Notes: generated by a model not told the origin, from the sequence alone. A DNA stretch of 64,000 nucleotides from Arion vulgaris (GCA_020796225.1 CM036758.1:62650774-62714773), one strand, 5' to 3'. Counted from the stretch's first letter, positions 1-11,939 are shown. Program-made: numbers and translations.

Positions 1-100
1 GGTACCAACGTCTCTGTGTACCTGGGTACCACAGTTTCTAAATACCTGTGAAGTTAAACTAAGGCAACTCGCTGATATATAGTGCTCCCTGAGGAAGCTT

Positions 101-343
101 CCGAGAGCCGCAGTAGAGTAGTTGGTAGCGAACTTGCTTATTAGGTTAGTGGTCATGGTTCAATTCCGCAGTGGGAGGGACATTTTTGTCGAACGTATCA
201 GCACTCAGGACGACCCAGCCTCAGTCGGGTACAAGGGGAAAGCACTGGGAAGTAAAGGAGACAGACCACATCATTCATTGTGCGCTGACGACGGTCAATG
301 AAAAATACGGACCCATTTGTTGGCCTACACGCTCTGATATAAC
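101..343 (+). mobile_element. tRNA-derived SINE, family S2 (first part)
   Basis: A head with GTAGTTGGTAGCG (box A-like) and GGTTCAATTCCG (box B) is followed by CGACCCAGCCTCA and a body shared with 48781-49060. A mariner-like MITE (344-605) cuts it; the tail resumes at 606-650. Confidence 0.75.
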
Positions 344-605
344 TACAGGGTGTTCAACTTAAAAGCAGCCCATGAATGGAGCTAATTTGGCATATGTGTA
401 TGGAAATGAGAAGGTTCAGTTATGACGTAGTATAGGTCAAGGTTGTGTGATGGTGTGTAATTGTAGTGCGGGAAGGGGCGATGAACAAATGTGACGTGGA
501 ACAAGCTAGTCAGAACCGGTTTAAATAGTAAATAGACGAGATGCAATGCGTACCTGGCAAATTTCTATTTATCAATGGGGCTGCTTTTAAGTTGAACACC
601 CTGTA
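344..605. mobile_element. mariner-like MITE, copy 1 (inside SINE S2)
   Basis: The termini are CAGGGTGTTCAACTTAAAAG and its inverse, flanked by TA on both sides. There is no coding capacity. Copies 2 and 3 are at 23345 and 47424. Confidence 0.8.
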
Positions 606-650
606 CAATATTCTCGTCCTTAGGTTGAAAAGTTATGCCTCGGCTTAACT
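606..650 (+). mobile_element. SINE S2, 3' remainder after the MITE
   Basis: CTCGTCCTTAGGTTGAAAAG continues the SINE. The uninterrupted equivalent is at 25556-25630 (GTTCGTCCTTGGGTTCAAAG). Confidence 0.6.
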
Positions 651-651
651 G

Positions 652-682
652 ATTGATTGATTGATTGATTAATTGATTGATA
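652..682. repeat. TTGA microsatellite
   Basis: About seven TTGA units. Confidence 0.9.
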
Positions 683-1045
683 GGACCGGATTCGTACCCT
701 CGTGGAGCCATTTTGGATATTTTTCCAGAGATCCCTAATCTCAGTGTAGGTGAGATCGAGTTCCTAGTCCTATCGGAGAGGACGATAAAACGTAGGTTCT
801 ATGTTCAATTTGAGAACGCAAAAGAACCCTTGGCAGTTCAAAATCGAGAAAAGCAGGCTGGAAAGCCGCTGCCCGGGCAAAATTCATTGTAAAAAAAGGA
901 TAAAAATCCTATTCCTGCATAAATATCTTCACCATCTTTAAAATTACATTGGGAACCCTCGGCAGTTCTACAGAGTTCGAGCTCTGCAGCTGAAATTATT
1001 TTGTGTAAGAAAGAGATCGGAGCAAACATTGTTACTAACCGAAGT
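670..1045 (+). mobile_element. SINE family S3, copy 1
   Basis: It carries TAGGTGAGATCGAGTTCCTA, CCTTGGCAGTTCAAA, and a 3' end with AAGAAAGAGATCGGAGCA. The tRNA-like head (CCTGGTTCGCTCCC in copy 45668) is degraded here. Confidence 0.65.
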
Positions 1046-1046
1046 G

Positions 1047-4000
1047 CAATGATATGAGGCCATTACCTTGTAGTGGTAGGGAGGCTTGCGTGCTCCAATG
1101 ATACAGTGAGCTAGGACGGCGGGAACTTATGTTCCAAGAAGGGTTACCCAAGCCGGAAAGGTTACTGAAGAGGGAACAGACGAAGCATGGTCTCCTGGTC
1201 CTCCAGGTTGGGGTTGGGCTTGGGACTAACGATCCCATCCTTTAAAAAATTAAAGTTACGGAAACAACAACAAACATACAACCTATCTACGGGCATGAAG
1301 GGCTACCAGAGTCATTGACTCACATGATTGGAAGTGGTGAAAGCCGAAAGGAAGCTACTTTCATGAGGACGGAAGTCCTGAATGCCAAAACCAAGACCAG
1401 AGTTGGATGCTGGAATGTAAGAACAATGTACGAAACCGGAAAACTATCACAAGTAACAGCAGAAATGAGAAGATATAATCTACATATCATAGGGGTTAGC
1501 GAGAGCAGATGGACAGGAAATGGAAGAAGTACCACTGCAACAGGTGAAACAGTCCTTTTTCTGGACGAGACGATGACCTACACAATGAAGGAGTAGCAGT
1601 AATCATAAGAAAAGGCGTGGAAAAGTGTCTGTTAGAATGGAAACCTATCAGCAGCCGCTTGATTAAGATCAAACTAAAGGGGAAGCATACAAACATCACA
1701 ATCCTACAATGCTATGCTCCAACTAATGATAGCGAAGATACAAAGAAAGACTCGTACTATGAAAACCTACAAGCAGAATTAGACAAGTCACCATCCCATG
1801 ATGTTATCATTGTTATGGGAGATCTAAATGCAAAGGTCGGACAAGACAACACGCATAGTTATAGAACTATGGGAAAATATGGATGTGGTATGATGAACGA
1901 AAATGGGAACGTTTAGTAAACTTCTGCAGCATGAACAATCTCGTTATAGGAGGAACCCTATTTCAACATTTAGATATCCACAAATTAACATGGTATTCCC
2001 TAATGGCAGAGATAAAAACCAAATAGACCATATAATGATCAATGGACCCTGGAGACGCTCGCTGCTAGATGTTGTAGTCAAGAGAGGTGCAGATGTTGGT
2101 AGCGACCACCACCTAGTCACAGCTTATGTCAAACTTAAACTAAGAAAAACAGGACAACAGAAAAACTTCCAAAAGAGGTTCGATGTGGATAGACTAAAAG
2201 ACACGGAAGTAAGGGATAAGTTTATAATGCAGATAAAGAACATATTCCAAGCCCTAGAAAGTAATGAAACTACGGATGAAACTGACAACATAGATAGAAC
2301 ATGGGACAACATAACATCTATATATAGCAAGAGCAGTGAAACATGTCTAGGGTACCGCACAAAGAAAAGAAAAGAATGGATAACACCAACAACATGGAAA
2401 ATAATAGACAGCCGAAGAATATTAAAAATGAAATTGTTAGAAGCAAAGTCCGAAAGACTGAAAGCAAGATACCAAGAACAGTACAAAAGCGCAAGTAAAG
2501 AAATCAAACGGGCTGTGAGAGCTGACAAAAGAATGTATGTTGAAGACCTGGCAGTACAGGCAGAAGAAGCAGCAAAAAGTGTGATCAGGGAACAGTGTAC
2601 AAAATTACAAAGCTAATAAGCAGGAAACATTACAGGAGATCAAATACTCTCATAAAGGATAAGAATGGAATACTATTGACAACGGAAAAGGAACAAGAAA
2701 TACGATGGACAGAGCATTTTAAAGAATTGCTAAACAGACCACCGCCAACGGTAGTAGCAGACATACCAGAACCAACAGAGGAATTAGAAATTGGCATTGA
2801 AACACCCAGCCGGGATGAGAAAATTACACCAATTAAATCTCTTAAGAATAACAAGGCACCAGGGAATGATAACTTAAACGCAGAACTATTCAAAATAGAC
2901 ACAGAACTTGCAGCTAATATATTGCAACCCTTGTTTACTACTATATGGAATGCCCAAATAATACCTGATGCATGGAACAGAGGAGTCATCATCAAGATAC
3001 CCAAAAGGGCTCCCTTGCCGATTGTAATAATTGGCGTGGAATAACACTGCTTTCTGTCCCAAGTAAAATCTTAAGCAAAATCATCGTACAACGTATTACT
3101 GATGCTGTGGATAAGAAACTGAGAAAGGAACAAGCAGGATTTCGCAGAGGACGGAGCTGTATAGGCCAGATATCTGCTCTTAGAAATATTATAGAGCAAT
3201 GCACAGAATGGCAAAGCAAACTCTATATCAACTTTGTAGATTTTGAAAAGGCTTTTGATAGCATACACCGAGAAAGTCTATGGCGTATCTTAAGATGGTA
3301 TGGAATCCCACTGTGTTTTATAAATATTATAAAAGCTGCTACAGCAAGTTTGCATGCAGTGTTGAAACCTCAGAACTAAAGTTTGAAGTAAAAACAGGCG
3401 TGCGACAAGAATGTGTTATGTCAGCCCTATTATTCAACACTGTCATAGATTGGGTGATGCGTAAAACAACGGAAGATAAGGCAAGAGGTATTAGATGGAC
3501 GCTCACATCCACTCTGGAAGACCTAGATTTTGCAGATGACATCGCACTCCTATCTCATACACATAGAGATATCCAGGAAAAGACCTGCCGCCTTAACCAA
3601 TATAGTGAGATGGTTGGGCTGAAAATAAATCAGAAGAAAACTGAAGTAATGACTCTGAACATAACAACCCCAGCACCAGTCAAACTAGAAGGTAAAACCC
3701 TCCGAGATACAACCGCTTTCACATACCTTGAAGTGTTATTAGCAATGAAGGAGGCGCTGGATCTGACATTAAAAACAGACTGAGTAAGGCACGAAGTGCA
3801 TTCATGACCCTTCAGACCGCCTGGAAATCTGCCCAATACAGCATCAGAACCAAGACTAGTATCTATAACAGCTGTGTGCTGTCAACATTGCTGTACTGAT
3901 CGGAATGCTGGAGAATGACAGAACAGGATATGTCCAGACTCTCCGCCTTTCATACAACTTGTCTGCGAAAAATCTTACGCGTGTACTGGCCGACTACTAT

Positions 4001-4327
4001 CTCGAATCAAGAATTGCTTGCACGATGCCAACAAGAGAATATGGGCACTATCATCCGAAGACGACGCTGGAGATGGATTGGACATGTGATGCGCATGGAG
4101 ACTGGCTCCGACACGAAAACTGCACTGAGATGGACTCCAGAGGGTAGGCGAAAGCGTGGAAGACCCTAGACGACCTGGAGGAGAACAATAGAGCAAAAGC
4201 TGAAGGAAATGAATCATAGCTGGAACACAATACAGAGGAAGGCAATGAACAGGGAAGAATGGTGTACGTTTGTTGCTGCCCTAAACGCCAAGGGCATAAC
4301 AGGCTAAAGAGAGAGAGAGAGAGAAAG
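1047..4327 (+). pseudogene. near full-length RTE-like LINE (endonuclease + reverse transcriptase), inactivated
   Basis: A G-rich leader (1047-1310) precedes an APE-type endonuclease: VGCWNVRTMYETGKLSQ, IIGVSESRWTGNG, MGDLNAKVGQD and SDHHLVTAYVKLKLR. A reverse transcriptase follows: KNNKAPGNDNLNAELF, NNWRGITLLSVPSKI, QAGFRRGRSCIGQI, FVDFEKAFDSIHRES and the catalytic LDFADDIALLS. The C-terminal tail reads WRWIGHVMRMETGS then PEGRRKRGRP. A GA microsatellite ends it at 4327. Frame changes near 1560, 1905, 2595, 3000 and 3350, and stops at 3781 and 4167, break the ORF. Motif B reads GVRQECVMS where GVRQGC is usual. It is not mobile itself. The family is RTE-like by tail and endonuclease type. Confidence 0.85.
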
Positions 4328-4381
4328 TGTAATGATGATAGCTCTATCATATCAATGAACTGTTGATGTTGAAATCACGTG

Positions 4382-4403
4382 ATATATATATATATATATA
4401 TAT
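4382..4403. repeat. TA microsatellite
   Basis: Eleven TA units after the LINE 3' end. Confidence 0.9.
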
Positions 4404-4412
4404 TTGTAACAT

Positions 4413-4617
4413 GGGCCCACCAGCCTAGCGTGTTTGTAGCTCATTGGACGACGGGTGACAAGCCCCTGTGAGTGCGGTTCAATTCAGCGGGCTGGCAGAA
4501 AACCCACAGGTTCTCCAGATTTACGGTGTTCGTGGCACCGAACCGAAGGTTACGATGTCCATGGCACCGAGCCGAGGAACTGAAAGCTCAAGTGCTTCTG
4601 GATCGAGAAAAAAAAAT
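4413..4617 (+). mobile_element. tRNA-derived SINE, family S1, copy 1
   Basis: A head CAGCCTAGCGTGTTTGTAGC, box B-like GGTTCAATTC, then GGTGTTCGTGGCACCGAACC, and an A-rich tail. Seven copies occur in the window. Confidence 0.8.
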
Positions 4618-4661
4618 ATATATATAACATAGAAAACATTATATTCTGTCCCCCAGAATTG

Positions 4662-6389
4662 CTGTCATATTATCTATCTAGGTCCAAGAATCTGTTACAT
4701 TATGTTATCTATCTAGGTCCAAGAATCTGTTACATTATGTTATCTATCTAGGTCCAAGAATCTGTTACATCATATTATCTATCTAGGTCCAAGAATCTGT
4801 TACATTATGTTATCTATCTAGGTCCAAGAATCTGTTACATCATATTATCTATCTAGGTTCAAGAATCTGTTACATTATGTTATCTATCTAGGTCCAAGAA
4901 TCTGTTACATCATATTATCTATCTAGGTCCAAGAATCTGTTACATTATGTTATCTATCTAGGTCCAAGAATCTGTTACATCATATTATCTATCTAGGTTC
5001 AAGAATCTGTTACATTATGTTATCTATCTAGGTCCAAGAATCTGTTACATCATATTATCTATCTAGGTTCAAGAATCTGTTACATTATGTTATCTATCTA
5101 GGTCCAAGAATCTGTTACATCATATTATCTATCTAGGTTCAAGAATCTGTTACATTATGTTATCTATCTAGGTCCAAGAATCTGTTACATCATATTATCT
5201 ATCTAGGTTCAAGAATCTGTTACATTATGTTATCTATCTAGGTCCAAGAATCTGTTACATCATATTATCTATCTAGGTCCAAGAATTTGTTACATTATAT
5301 TATCTATCTAGGTCCAAGAATCTGTTACATTATGTTATCTATCTAGGTCCAAGAATCTGTTACATTATGTTATCTATTTAGGTCCAAGAATCTGTTACAT
5401 TATGTTATCTATCTAGGTTCAAGAATTTGTTACATTATGTTATCTATCTAGGTCCAAGAATCTGTTACATTATGTTATCTATCTAGGTCCAAGAATCTGT
5501 TACATTATATTATCTATCTAGGTCCAAGAATCTGTTACATTATGTTATCTATCTAGGTCAACAATCTGTTACATCATATTATCTATCTAGGTCCAAGAAT
5601 CTGTTACATCATATATATATATATATCTAGGTCCAAGAATCTGTTACATCATGTTATCTATCTAGGTCCAAGAATCTGTTACATTATATTATCGATCTAG
5701 GTTCAAGAATTTGTTACATTATATTATCTATCTAGGTCCAAGAATTTGTTACATTATGTTATCTATCTAGGTTCAAGAATCTGTTACATGATATTATCTA
5801 TCTAGGTCAAAGAATCTGTTACATTATATTATATATCTAGGTCCAAGAATCTGTTACATTATGTTATCTATCTAGGTCCAATAATCTGTTACATTATATT
5901 ATCTATCTAGGTCCAATAATCTGTTACATGATATTATCTATCTAGGTTCAAGAATCTGTTACATTATATTATCTATCTAGGTTCAAGAATGTGTTACATG
6001 TTTTATCGATCTAGGTTCAAGAATTTGTTACATTATATTATCTATCTAGGTCCAAGAATTTGTTACATTATGTTATCTATCTAGGTTCAAGAATCTGTTA
6101 CATTATATTATCTATCTAGGTCAAAGAATCTGTTACATTATATTATCTATCTAGGTCCAAGAATCTGTTATATTATGTTATCTATCTAGGTCCAATAATC
6201 TGTTACATCATGTTATCTATCTAGGTCCAAGAATCTGTTACATTATATTATCTATCTAGGTCCAATAATCTGTTACATCATGTTATCTATCTAGGTCCAA
6301 GAATCTGTTACATTATATTATCTATCTAGGTCCAATAATCTGTTACATTATATTATCTATCTAGGTCCAAGAATCTGTTACATTATATT
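4662..6389. repeat. 35-bp minisatellite, about 49 copies
   Basis: The core is TATCTAGGTCCAAGAATCTG. From about 4840 to 5270 units alternate in two forms (GGTCC with CATCATATT, GGTTC with CATTATGTT), giving a 70-bp higher-order period. It ends about 11 bp before cyclase exon A. Confidence 0.95.
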
Positions 6390-6400
6390 CAAACCATGAG

Positions 6401-6555
6401 GGATGAGATTGCCATGAATGAGGACACTATCAACCAGACCACATCTTTTGCCTTTGAAAAGAGCACATGGTGGTTTGACAACATGACCAGTTTTCTCAAC
6501 ATCTTGTTTGAAATTCAAACTGAAATGGCTACAGAAATATTAAGATCGTTAGACC
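6401..6555 (+). CDS. guanylate cyclase exon A: end of NIT-like extracellular domain
   Basis: The exon reads DEIAMNEDTIN, then WWFDNMTSFLN, then EIQTEMATEIL, the helical pattern that precedes the membrane segment in NIT-type cyclases. The donor at 6556 is GTAAGT-like and leaves one base, which the next exon completes to CAA (Gln). The acceptor is the weak point: AG at 6399-6400 follows a 35-bp minisatellite directly, with no clear pyrimidine tract. The frame stays open a little further upstream, so the 5' border is provisional. An ATG at 6396 should not be read as a translation start, because the NIT domain should begin well upstream. Confidence 0.75.
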
Positions 6556-6617
6556 GTAAGTACTACGAATCTGCCTTTTAGATAATTGTTCTATATTTTC
6601 TATTTAAAAAAAAAAAA

Positions 6618-6850
6618 AAGGTTTAAAAGCCGAAGGATTGACTTCATTGCACCGGGTTTTATCCCTACGACTCGGTCCCTCTCCGCAGAACTGGCACGCC
6701 ACCTGCCGAGAGTATTGCACAAAGCACGAACTCGGTAGCTCCAGCAACAACCCTAGGGGTCTCTGGAAAAAACTGCACTTGTGAACAGAAGGTCGTGGTC
6801 CGGACTCACAAGGCCAAGGGTATAACCACTTAGCCACCTGTTGGAACACA
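6618..6850 (-). mobile_element. SINE family S6, copy 1
   Basis: GACTTCATTGCACCGGG on the plus strand marks the 3' side. ACCACTTAGCCACCTGTTGG is the reversed tRNA-like head. It is right after cyclase exon A. Confidence 0.65.
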
Positions 6851-6859
6851 TTTATACTT

Positions 6860-7340
6860 TTTGTCTATTGTCTTTCCCTGGTGGATGATGGAATTGGTTG
6901 TCCACTTCTTGCCGTTAAGCGTAGGGGTGGGAGCTTTAATTTTCGTTCCAGTGACAGATGAGTCGCCCTTGTTGTGTTATATCCGTGCTTATTTAGTGTG
7001 GTTTTGATATTGTCTATCCATCATTTTCTTGGTCTTCCCTTTGCTCCAGTACCTGATCTTTTTTTATTGTATGCTGTTATTATTGGTTGGTTGTACTCCA
7101 TTCTCATTATATGTCCAAACCACTGCATTTGTTGTCTTTCGTTGTATTTGGATGTCTTTTTATTGTATGCTGTTATTGGTGGTTGATTGTATTCTATTCT
7201 TATTAAATGTCCAAACCACTGCACTTGTTGTCTTTCAATGTATTCGGGGCATGAAGTTATGCCCACTCTGCTTCTGATGTCCTCGTTTTGTAGTCTATCT
7301 TTCCCGGTGACCACCACTGCCTTCCTCAATTATTTTATTT
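6860..7340 (-). mobile_element. LINE 3' fragment with internal duplication
   Basis: On the minus strand it reads ERQQVQWFGHLIRIEYNQPP, then a second version ERQQMQWFGHIMRMEYNQP, then SGTGAKGRPRK. The QWFGH..R...RPRK tail is the LINE C-terminus. The repeat of about 30 residues is a local duplication. Confidence 0.75.
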
Positions 7341-7394
7341 CGCACATTTATGCTACAATTACTAATTTCCTATTGTTTTATTTATAACTCTGTG

Positions 7395-7815
7395 GGAATT
7401 CACCAACAATGGCACTGCGGAGTACTCCAGTGCTGTATTGAGTCAATACTTATGTATGACAGCGAATCATGGACAATGAACAAGCAATTAGTAAGATGGC
7501 TGGAAGCAACAGAGATGTGGTTTTACAGAAGAATGTTGAAAATTCAATGGACAGTGAAGAAAACACATGATGCGGTTTTAAAACACGCCTGCGCATGAAG
7601 AAACCTTATCAAAGGAATACGAATCCGACAATCAAGGCTTTTCTGGTATATAATGTGAAGAGGAGGTTTAGAACATTTAGTGACAACTGAAAAAATTCAG
7701 AGAAGAAGAGATCGTGGAAGACAGTGGGAGAAGATGTTGGATGGTCTGACATCATGGTTCTTCAAAACGATAAACGTCAGAACTCATTTACTGCACCAAG
7801 GAGAGAGAGAGAGTT
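7395..7815 (+). mobile_element. LINE 3' fragment
   Basis: It reads YDSESWTMNKQLVRWLEATE, then MWFYRRMLKIQWTVKKT, the region after the RT domain. It ends in a GAGA run near 7800. Frames are broken. Confidence 0.75.
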
Positions 7816-7861
7816 GTAGAAAGACGTGATCACCTACACCGGCTGTAAGCAGGGTGGACTT

Positions 7862-8125
7862 GATTGATTTCTCTCATCTGTGTATTACGGGGCTCACAGG
7901 AAACAACGATTAGTAACACTGCGACCTATAAATCATGTCGTAAGAGGCATCTGAGGTAGGGCCTAGGGAAGCTACCCTAGTAAATAAAAATCATCGCAGA
8001 AATCGGATGTGCTTGTTGGCGCATAACTGGCACAACGTACAATCGCTCTTAGGCTCAGATCACATACAAATCAGAAAGAGTCGTTAAAAGTTGTCGATGT
8101 CGACCGTTCGAAGAAGATTGATTTC
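7862..8125 (+). mobile_element. SINE family S4, copy 1
   Basis: It carries GGGGCTCACAGG, ATGTCGTAAGAGGC, AGAAATCGGATGTGCTTG, and a CGTTCGAAGAAG tail. The central block is shared with family S5. Confidence 0.7.
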
Positions 8126-8585
8126 TCTATTGTTCTTAAATATAAGATTTCCCTTTCCTATTGTTCTATAAGAACAAAACACACACAATGTACTAAAACT
8201 GCTGCATACCCCATGGCTGCCAGCTATTAAACCTTTTTATTTCCGGTTGCATTATTAAATAAATATATTAGAAAGAGCATGTCCGTTGGAACCTAGACGA
8301 ATTCAAACTAGCTCTTTCAAATTTCTGTCTGTTTCCTCTTTATTATCATCCCGCTGAACTTATTCTCTGCCTAATATTTGTATTTTCCCAATTACTTTGC
8401 TTGGGGGTTAGTGATGGAATAGATGGGATTAACAAACAATGGGAGGCTACTTAGTTTCTAGACGATTTACGATGTTGAATTGTGTCCCTTGTCCTAACAT
8501 TTCCTTCCTCTTAATGCTAATTGTTTATTGACAGTATAAAACCAAGTGCACTGAAGTCAATACACTGTCTTTTAACCCTTTAACT
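8126..8585. other. intron sequence, nothing recognised
   Basis: Ordinary AT-rich sequence in cyclase intron 1, with no motif or repeat I can name. Confidence 0.4.
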
Positions 8586-8984
8586 CATAGATTCCCAAAC
8601 TTTTTCGGACCACCGCTCACGTTGCACGACATCAACTTTGTAACGCCCCCTCCTATTATAACAGTTTGCCAACGCCCCCACCCCGCGCATGTATATACAT
8701 GCTCTATTTTCACTTTGACATAGAAAACTGATATATATTTTTGTAATACATGATCAATTTTCAAATGATTATATGCATGAAATAGAAAATTGATAACAAA
8801 AATGGATCGTGTAAGATGGATATAAGATGAATTAAAATGCAGAATTCAAATTTTTAATTGTTATTCAATCGCAAAATCACGAGAAAAAAACGCCCCTCAA
8901 ATGCTTCTGAACCCACTATCGCCCCCTGGAAGGCTTCAGCGCCCACTGGGTGGGGGGCAGTACCGCCCACTTTGAGAAACCATG
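8586..8984 (-). mobile_element. hAT-like MITE family B, copy 1
   Basis: It runs from CATAGATTCCCAAACTTTTT to GGCAGTACCGCCCACTTTGA plus GAAACCATG; flanks CTTTAACT / CTTTAGCT. Confidence 0.75.
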
Positions 8985-9054
8985 CTTTAGCTGAATTTTA
9001 AAAAAATATAATGATTTTTAATAAACCAAAAATATTTTGTTTGGCTTCTTTCTT

Positions 9055-9460
9055 TATCTATTGTCTTTCCCCAGGTGCATGATGGGATTGGTTGTCCACT
9101 CTTGTCGTTAAGTGTAGGGGTGGGAGCTTTAATTTGCATTTCAGGGCCAGATGAGTCGCCCTTGTGTTATATCCGTGTTTATTTAGTGTGGTCTCAATAT
9201 TATCTATCCATCTTTTTCTTGGTCTTCCGATGGCTCTAGTACCTGATCTCTTTTTACTGAATGCTGTTATTGTTGGTTGGTTGTATTCCATTCTCATCAC
9301 ATATGCCCAAACCACTGCATTTGTTGTCTTTCGATGTATTCGGGGCATAAAGTTATGCACTCTCTGCTTCTGATGTCCTCATTTTGTAGTCTAACTTTTC
9401 TGGTGACCCCCACTGCCTTTCTCAAGCATTTCATTTCCCAAGTTGTGAGCTTTCTGATAA
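9055..9460 (-). mobile_element. LINE 3' fragment (family of 6860-7340)
   Basis: It reads YVMRMEYNQPTITAFSKKRS, then AIGRPRKRWIDNIETTLN, closely matching the 6860-7340 copy. Confidence 0.75.
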
Positions 9461-9570
9461 CGGTAACTGTTCAATTATGATGTATTTTTCGTCTAGTCTG
9501 ACAGTTACAACCATTTGAGTCCGACACAACTATCTGTTATCAACGTGCCATTTTTAAAAACAAGAATTAC

Positions 9571-9833
9571 CTTCTCACCTCGATCCCTACTCACCTCGAT
9601 CCCTACTCACCTCGATCCCTACTCACCTCGATCCCTACTCACCTCGATCCCTACTCACCTCGATCCCTACTCACCTCGATCCCTACTCACCTCGATCCCT
9701 ACTCACCTCGATCCCTACTCACCTCGATCCCTACTCACCTCGATCCCTACTCACCTCGATCCCTACTCACCTCGATCCCTACTCACCTCGATCCCTACTC
9801 ACCTCGATCCCTACTCACCTCGATCCCTGCTCA
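9571..9833. repeat. 16-bp minisatellite, about 16 copies
   Basis: The unit is CACCTCGATCCCTACT, nearly identical throughout, so it is young. The open frame through it is an artefact. Confidence 0.95.
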
Positions 9834-10246
9834 TTTAGCTAGTCTGTTGCAGCCTATTTAGATCTTCAAGCCTTCCTGAAGCACTGTCTCCTTTCTTTCT
9901 TTTAATCCTGTTTTGCATAAAAACTTCAGGATAAGAAGAGATTTATAGAACGGGCTTTTGTGCGCACTTCATATATGATATCTTTCACTGCTTCTGTTAC
10001 ATCTCTGGTCCACTTATTGTGTAGACTACCAATTGCTGTGTACCCACTGTATCGGAGACGCTTTGCTCTTTGAAGCATGCGAGACAACTGCAAGAAAACA
10101 GCATCGATGTACTTGTGAGTGAAACTCTAAGAGATGGGCAGAGAACAGTTTCCACAAAATGCACTGTCATGGCAAAAAAAGCAAAAAATGTTGTCGATCT
10201 ATTGTAGATGTACTTCATTACGTGGTATCGCTTCATCAATTAAAAT

Positions 10247-10672
10247 ATATCACTCATTCACTCACTCACTCACTCACTCACTCACTCAATCACTCACTCA
10301 CTCACGCACTCACTCACTAACTCACTCACTCACACATTCATTCACACACTCACTCACTCACTCACACATTAATTCACACACTCACTCCCTCACTCCCTCA
10401 TTCATTCACTCCCTCACTCACTCACTCATTCACTCATTCATTCATTCATTAACTCATTCACTCTACTCATTCATTCATTCATTCACTCATTCATTCACTC
10501 ATTCATTCATTCATTCATTCATTCACTCATTCATTCATTCACTCATTCATGCACTCACTCACACATTCATGCACTCACTCACTCACACATTCTCTCACTC
10601 ATTCACTTCCTCACTCACTCACTCACTGACTGACTTACTAACACACTAACTCACCCAATCAATCAATCAATG
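10247..10672. repeat. TCAC/TCAT tetranucleotide tract
   Basis: Mixed CACT and CATT units ending in AATC repeats, about 64 bp before cyclase exon B. Confidence 0.95.
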
Positions 10673-10736
10673 TCTTACCAGATTACTATAATGTTTATTA
10701 AAGACTAACGAAATGATACCACCCATTTCTTCACAG

Positions 10737-10852
10737 AATCGGTTCACCTGGTGAACGAAGAGATCTCACTCAGCATCACCTTAGTCTGTGTCTTTGTTCT
10801 ACTGTCTCCAGTCATCATCATCTCAGTACGCGTTTTACTTACGGACATACAG
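10737..10852 (+). CDS. guanylate cyclase exon B: transmembrane helix
   Basis: After SVHLVNEEISLS comes a strongly hydrophobic stretch, ITLVCVFVLLSPVIIISV, long enough for one membrane helix. It is followed by RVLLTDIQ, entering the cytosolic linker. The acceptor is TTCTTCACAG and the donor GTACGC. The exon starts with two bases that complete the codon left by exon A and ends in phase 0. A tetranucleotide array ends about 64 bp upstream. Confidence 0.85.
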
Positions 10853-11049
10853 GTACGCACAGGTGCGAGATATTATGTACAACAATACAATAACTATTCC
10901 AATATCAAGGTCGTGTTTGTTTACAAACAAATAACTTAGTTATGAATATCAAGTAACATAACAGATGTTGTATCTGATGTTGATCATAACAAATATCATA
11001 TTTACACTGAAGGTGTAAACATATATTTGCTTTTGAATATAAATGTTGA

Positions 11050-11335
11050 ATATAAGTTTTGAATATCATGGACAGAGAAGAAAACAAATAGATCTACGCA
11101 GAAAGGACTCAAAATCAAAGAAAACTGGCTGATGTGGCAAATAAGAATGAGAAAATTGAAATATTTTGGACATAAAGAGACACGAAGGACTGGAAAAGAC
11201 TATCATTGAAGGAGGCATCCCGGCAAAGAGGAGAAGAGGAAGACCACGGAGGAGATGGATTCAGGGTGTAACTGATGGTTTCAGATATCTAGCCTATGAG
11301 AGATATAGAAATTATGAAGGACTGTTAAGGTAGCA
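11050..11335 (+). mobile_element. LINE 3' fragment
   Basis: Decayed frames still read KETRRTGKDYH, GGIPAKRRRGRPRRRWIQGV and TDGF. It is related to the 51450-52060 and 37070-37395 copies. Confidence 0.65.
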
Positions 11336-11439
11336 AAGTTCTGCTCAGAACAAGTTATTTGATGATGATGACACTGAAGGTTCATTATCTTACAGCGCTT
11401 CCAAAGCAGAATATTGCTACACTAATAGTCGTTCCATAT

Positions 11440-11560
11440 TTCTCTCTCTAATTCTCTTCTTCAAGCGCTCCATATCGACCACTTGTTCACCACTCTGTGT
11501 GATTTGTATGTAATCGGAACCTAAGAGCGATTTACGTTGTGCAAGTACACTCACAAAGCA
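11440..11560 (-). mobile_element. SINE S4, 3' fragment
   Basis: TCTTCTTCAAGCGCTCCATA then CTAAGAGCGATTTACGTTG: reverse complement of the S4 tail. Confidence 0.55.
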
Positions 11561-11939
11561 CCATAGCAAATAAAGAGCTTTTAAAGCGAACAAATTGTGC
11601 ATCATTGAAAATCATCAACAAATAAACAGTGTACAAGTAATAAGAGCTTCGAAAAACAAATTGACAAACACAAGATTCGAACCGCTTACCCTTATTTCTT
11701 ACGGCACCCATCGTATAGCCTAGAAATACGAGCGTCCTTACGAAAACAACCAGCGAGCCATTCTAAAAAAATGGCTCACTGAGGAGTGTCTTTCTCAAAC
11801 GCTTCGTTATAGCTAGACACAGAATAATCAGGTAAGGTTCGATCAAACAGTGTTTGCACAAACACATGCTTTAAGCTTATTGTTGTTGTATATATTTGAG
11901 ACAAGACAATATCGTACATACACACATGTATACACATAT

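Noticed and set aside
677..892. 71-codon frame MIGPDSYPRGAIL...
   Set aside because: It lies wholly within SINE S3, and the other copies do not keep the frame.
4413..4500. Candidate functional tRNA gene
   Set aside because: It has box A- and B-like motifs but no cloverleaf closing stem, and the same sequence occurs seven times with a SINE body and tail.
6396..6581. Stand-alone small gene starting at ATG 6396
   Set aside because: The frame continues into a good donor at 6556, and phase plus sequence join it to the cyclase membrane exon.
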